Source: Phallusia fumigata (Eukaryota; Chordata; Ascidiacea; Phlebobranchia; Ascidiidae). From it: a DNA stretch of 27,380 bases. Numbering within the stretch: position 1 is the first letter of the stretch; each line of letters starts with the position of its first letter. Positions 26,282-27,380 of the stretch are shown piece after piece. The DNA lies in assembly GCA_008931825.1 (NCBI GenBank), contig QXVZ01002805.1:1-27380 (forward strand), written 5' to 3'. The translations under genes were made by a program, and so were the position numbers. The notes under the pieces are model-generated. The model ran no database searches. It saw nothing but the letters and a program-made list of their open reading frames with translations, and was not told the origin of the DNA.

Positions 26282-27380
26282 TTTAATCCAAGTAAATGTA
26301 ATAGTAATTAAGTAATATCATCTAATTCTAAATCACAAAATTAGAAAAGTAGCTATACGCCGATCTGTATAGAGAATGACAGTTGCATGAGCCAGATGTT
26401 TTTGAATTTTTCTATGCAATTTTGTTTTTTCCCTCAGGCGGATTTTTTTCCTCGCTTGTGAATGCCCAAACTAAAAAACGATACAGGATAAAAACTGCAA
26501 CAAATAGAAGAATACAAAAACGCCGGCTTGTTAAACTAACACTGATTCGACTTTGTTTTCACACTGATACATACTAAATCGGGGGTGCCGTTGCCATGTC
26601 GGCAAACCTTTTTTCTTACAGACACGGGCCAGATTTTTTAAAAAACATTTTTTTGTAAGGAAACATTTTAATTTTGCGTCTTGCTTTTTTGTTGTACCAA
26701 AAGTTCATTTCTCGTCTCATGTTTGTTTACCCAGCGCATTATAATTTATAAAAAGAGTTGATTTTACTTCGCTTGGTAAAAAAGACTTCTAAGCACTACA
26801 TTAAAAGTTTGTATGGTTTGCAGTAACGCGGTTTGTTAAACGATCATGGGCTGGCTTTTTGAAATGCCTTTGCCTTACGGTTATTAAAAAACTTACAGTC
26901 ATTTTGGTATTGTAAAAAACCGCTTTTCTGTAAAAGACACAGTACTTCTGGTAAAGACGATCAAACTACTTCTTACGATCCAAACCACACCAATAAAGCT
27001 GAAAGTGGTAAGTCCAACATGTTCAGTTCAAGTACAGCAGGTTTAACAACTCATATCCAACCGGCACTTTTTCAAAATGCTAAAAAGGTTCATAGACAAA
27101 ACACATAAAATAGACTCATGAAAATTAGTTGTTAAAAGTACTGCAAGACATAACATTTACAAATAAGAACTTTTTATGCAACACTTAGCTTTAATAACAA
27201 CAGCTTTAATTAGCAGTGCTCCACACACTTGCTCGGCCAGTGAAGGATTGCCCCCTACTGCTTAGTCGCCTTTTTTTTGGTTTGTAAAGGAACGGAATAA
27301 GTCGACATTTACAGTCAGTGAAAGACAGCATAATAAATATAAACCCCAACACCAATTCTACCTCCCAAACAACCGTACGC
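26282..27380. other. Upstream flank of METTL4, no firm gene
   Basis: AT-rich with long T runs. The METTL4 promoter should lie at its left edge, but no element could be assigned. One weak exon candidate is at 26899-27007. Confidence 0.5.
26899..27007 (+). CDS. Possible internal exon of an unknown gene
   Basis: Acceptor acttacag before 26899 and a good donor gtaagt at 27008 bracket 109 nt that stay open in one frame, reading SFWYCKKPLFCKRHSTSGK, then a hydrophilic DDQTTSYDPNHTNKAES. The frame stays open beyond the donor to about 27109. No family recognised and no partner exon seen. It may be chance. Confidence 0.2.

Noticed and set aside
1..27380. CRISPR array, bacterial operon or phage content
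   Set aside because: No regularly spaced repeats, no ribosome-binding-site pattern, and the spliced animal gene structure makes a prokaryotic origin untenable.

Overview
This is animal nuclear DNA: AT-rich, with a large intron-dense gene whose GT-AG introns are mostly 60-900 bp, lying among compact single-exon genes and small transposon relics. The conserved proteins and compact introns suggest an invertebrate chordate, and I favour a tunicate of the Ciona type. That is an inference, since nothing here names the species.

Layout. Positions 136-16096 (+) hold the C-terminal half of an inositol 1,4,5-trisphosphate receptor (ITPR): about 30 coding exons and about 1,380 residues, from the regulatory/coupling domain through the six-helix channel (pore motif GGGIGD) and the zinc-binding CFIC...H...H tail to a TAA stop. 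The first half of the gene lies upstream of the window. Positions 17492-18643 (-) and 23600-24613 (+) each encode an intronless seven-helix receptor-like protein. The two are distant paralogues. Between them, 21242-21809 (+) is a broken relative of the second gene. Positions 25124-26281 (-) hold an intronless METTL4-type MT-A70 adenine methyltransferase. The right end, 26282-27380, has no firm gene, only one weak exon candidate.

Assembly state. Three of the four single n characters sit at joins where a stretch is followed by a slightly diverged copy of itself (2311-3498 / 3500-4688, 6675-6902 / 6904-7131, 7793-8018 / 8020-8245). Each join cuts an ITPR exon in the middle, so these look like two alleles placed in tandem rather than real exon duplications. 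A correct ITPR model uses one copy of each. The fourth n (20671) has no such copy beside it.

Mobile DNA. A hAT-type MITE (seen twice because of the allelic duplication), a second hAT-type MITE with a perfect 8-bp target duplication, a near-perfect 186-bp palindromic element, and a decayed tRNA-like sequence (possible SINE head) lie in introns and intergenic DNA. Two places share a CTGATGA ... GTCGRAA motif with identical spacing, which resembles a hammerhead-ribozyme core.

The genes do not form an obvious pathway. ITPR releases calcium from the ER, the two seven-helix proteins are probably surface receptors of unknown ligand, and METTL4 is a nucleic-acid methyltransferase. The most promising undescribed item is the small divergent seven-helix receptor family.
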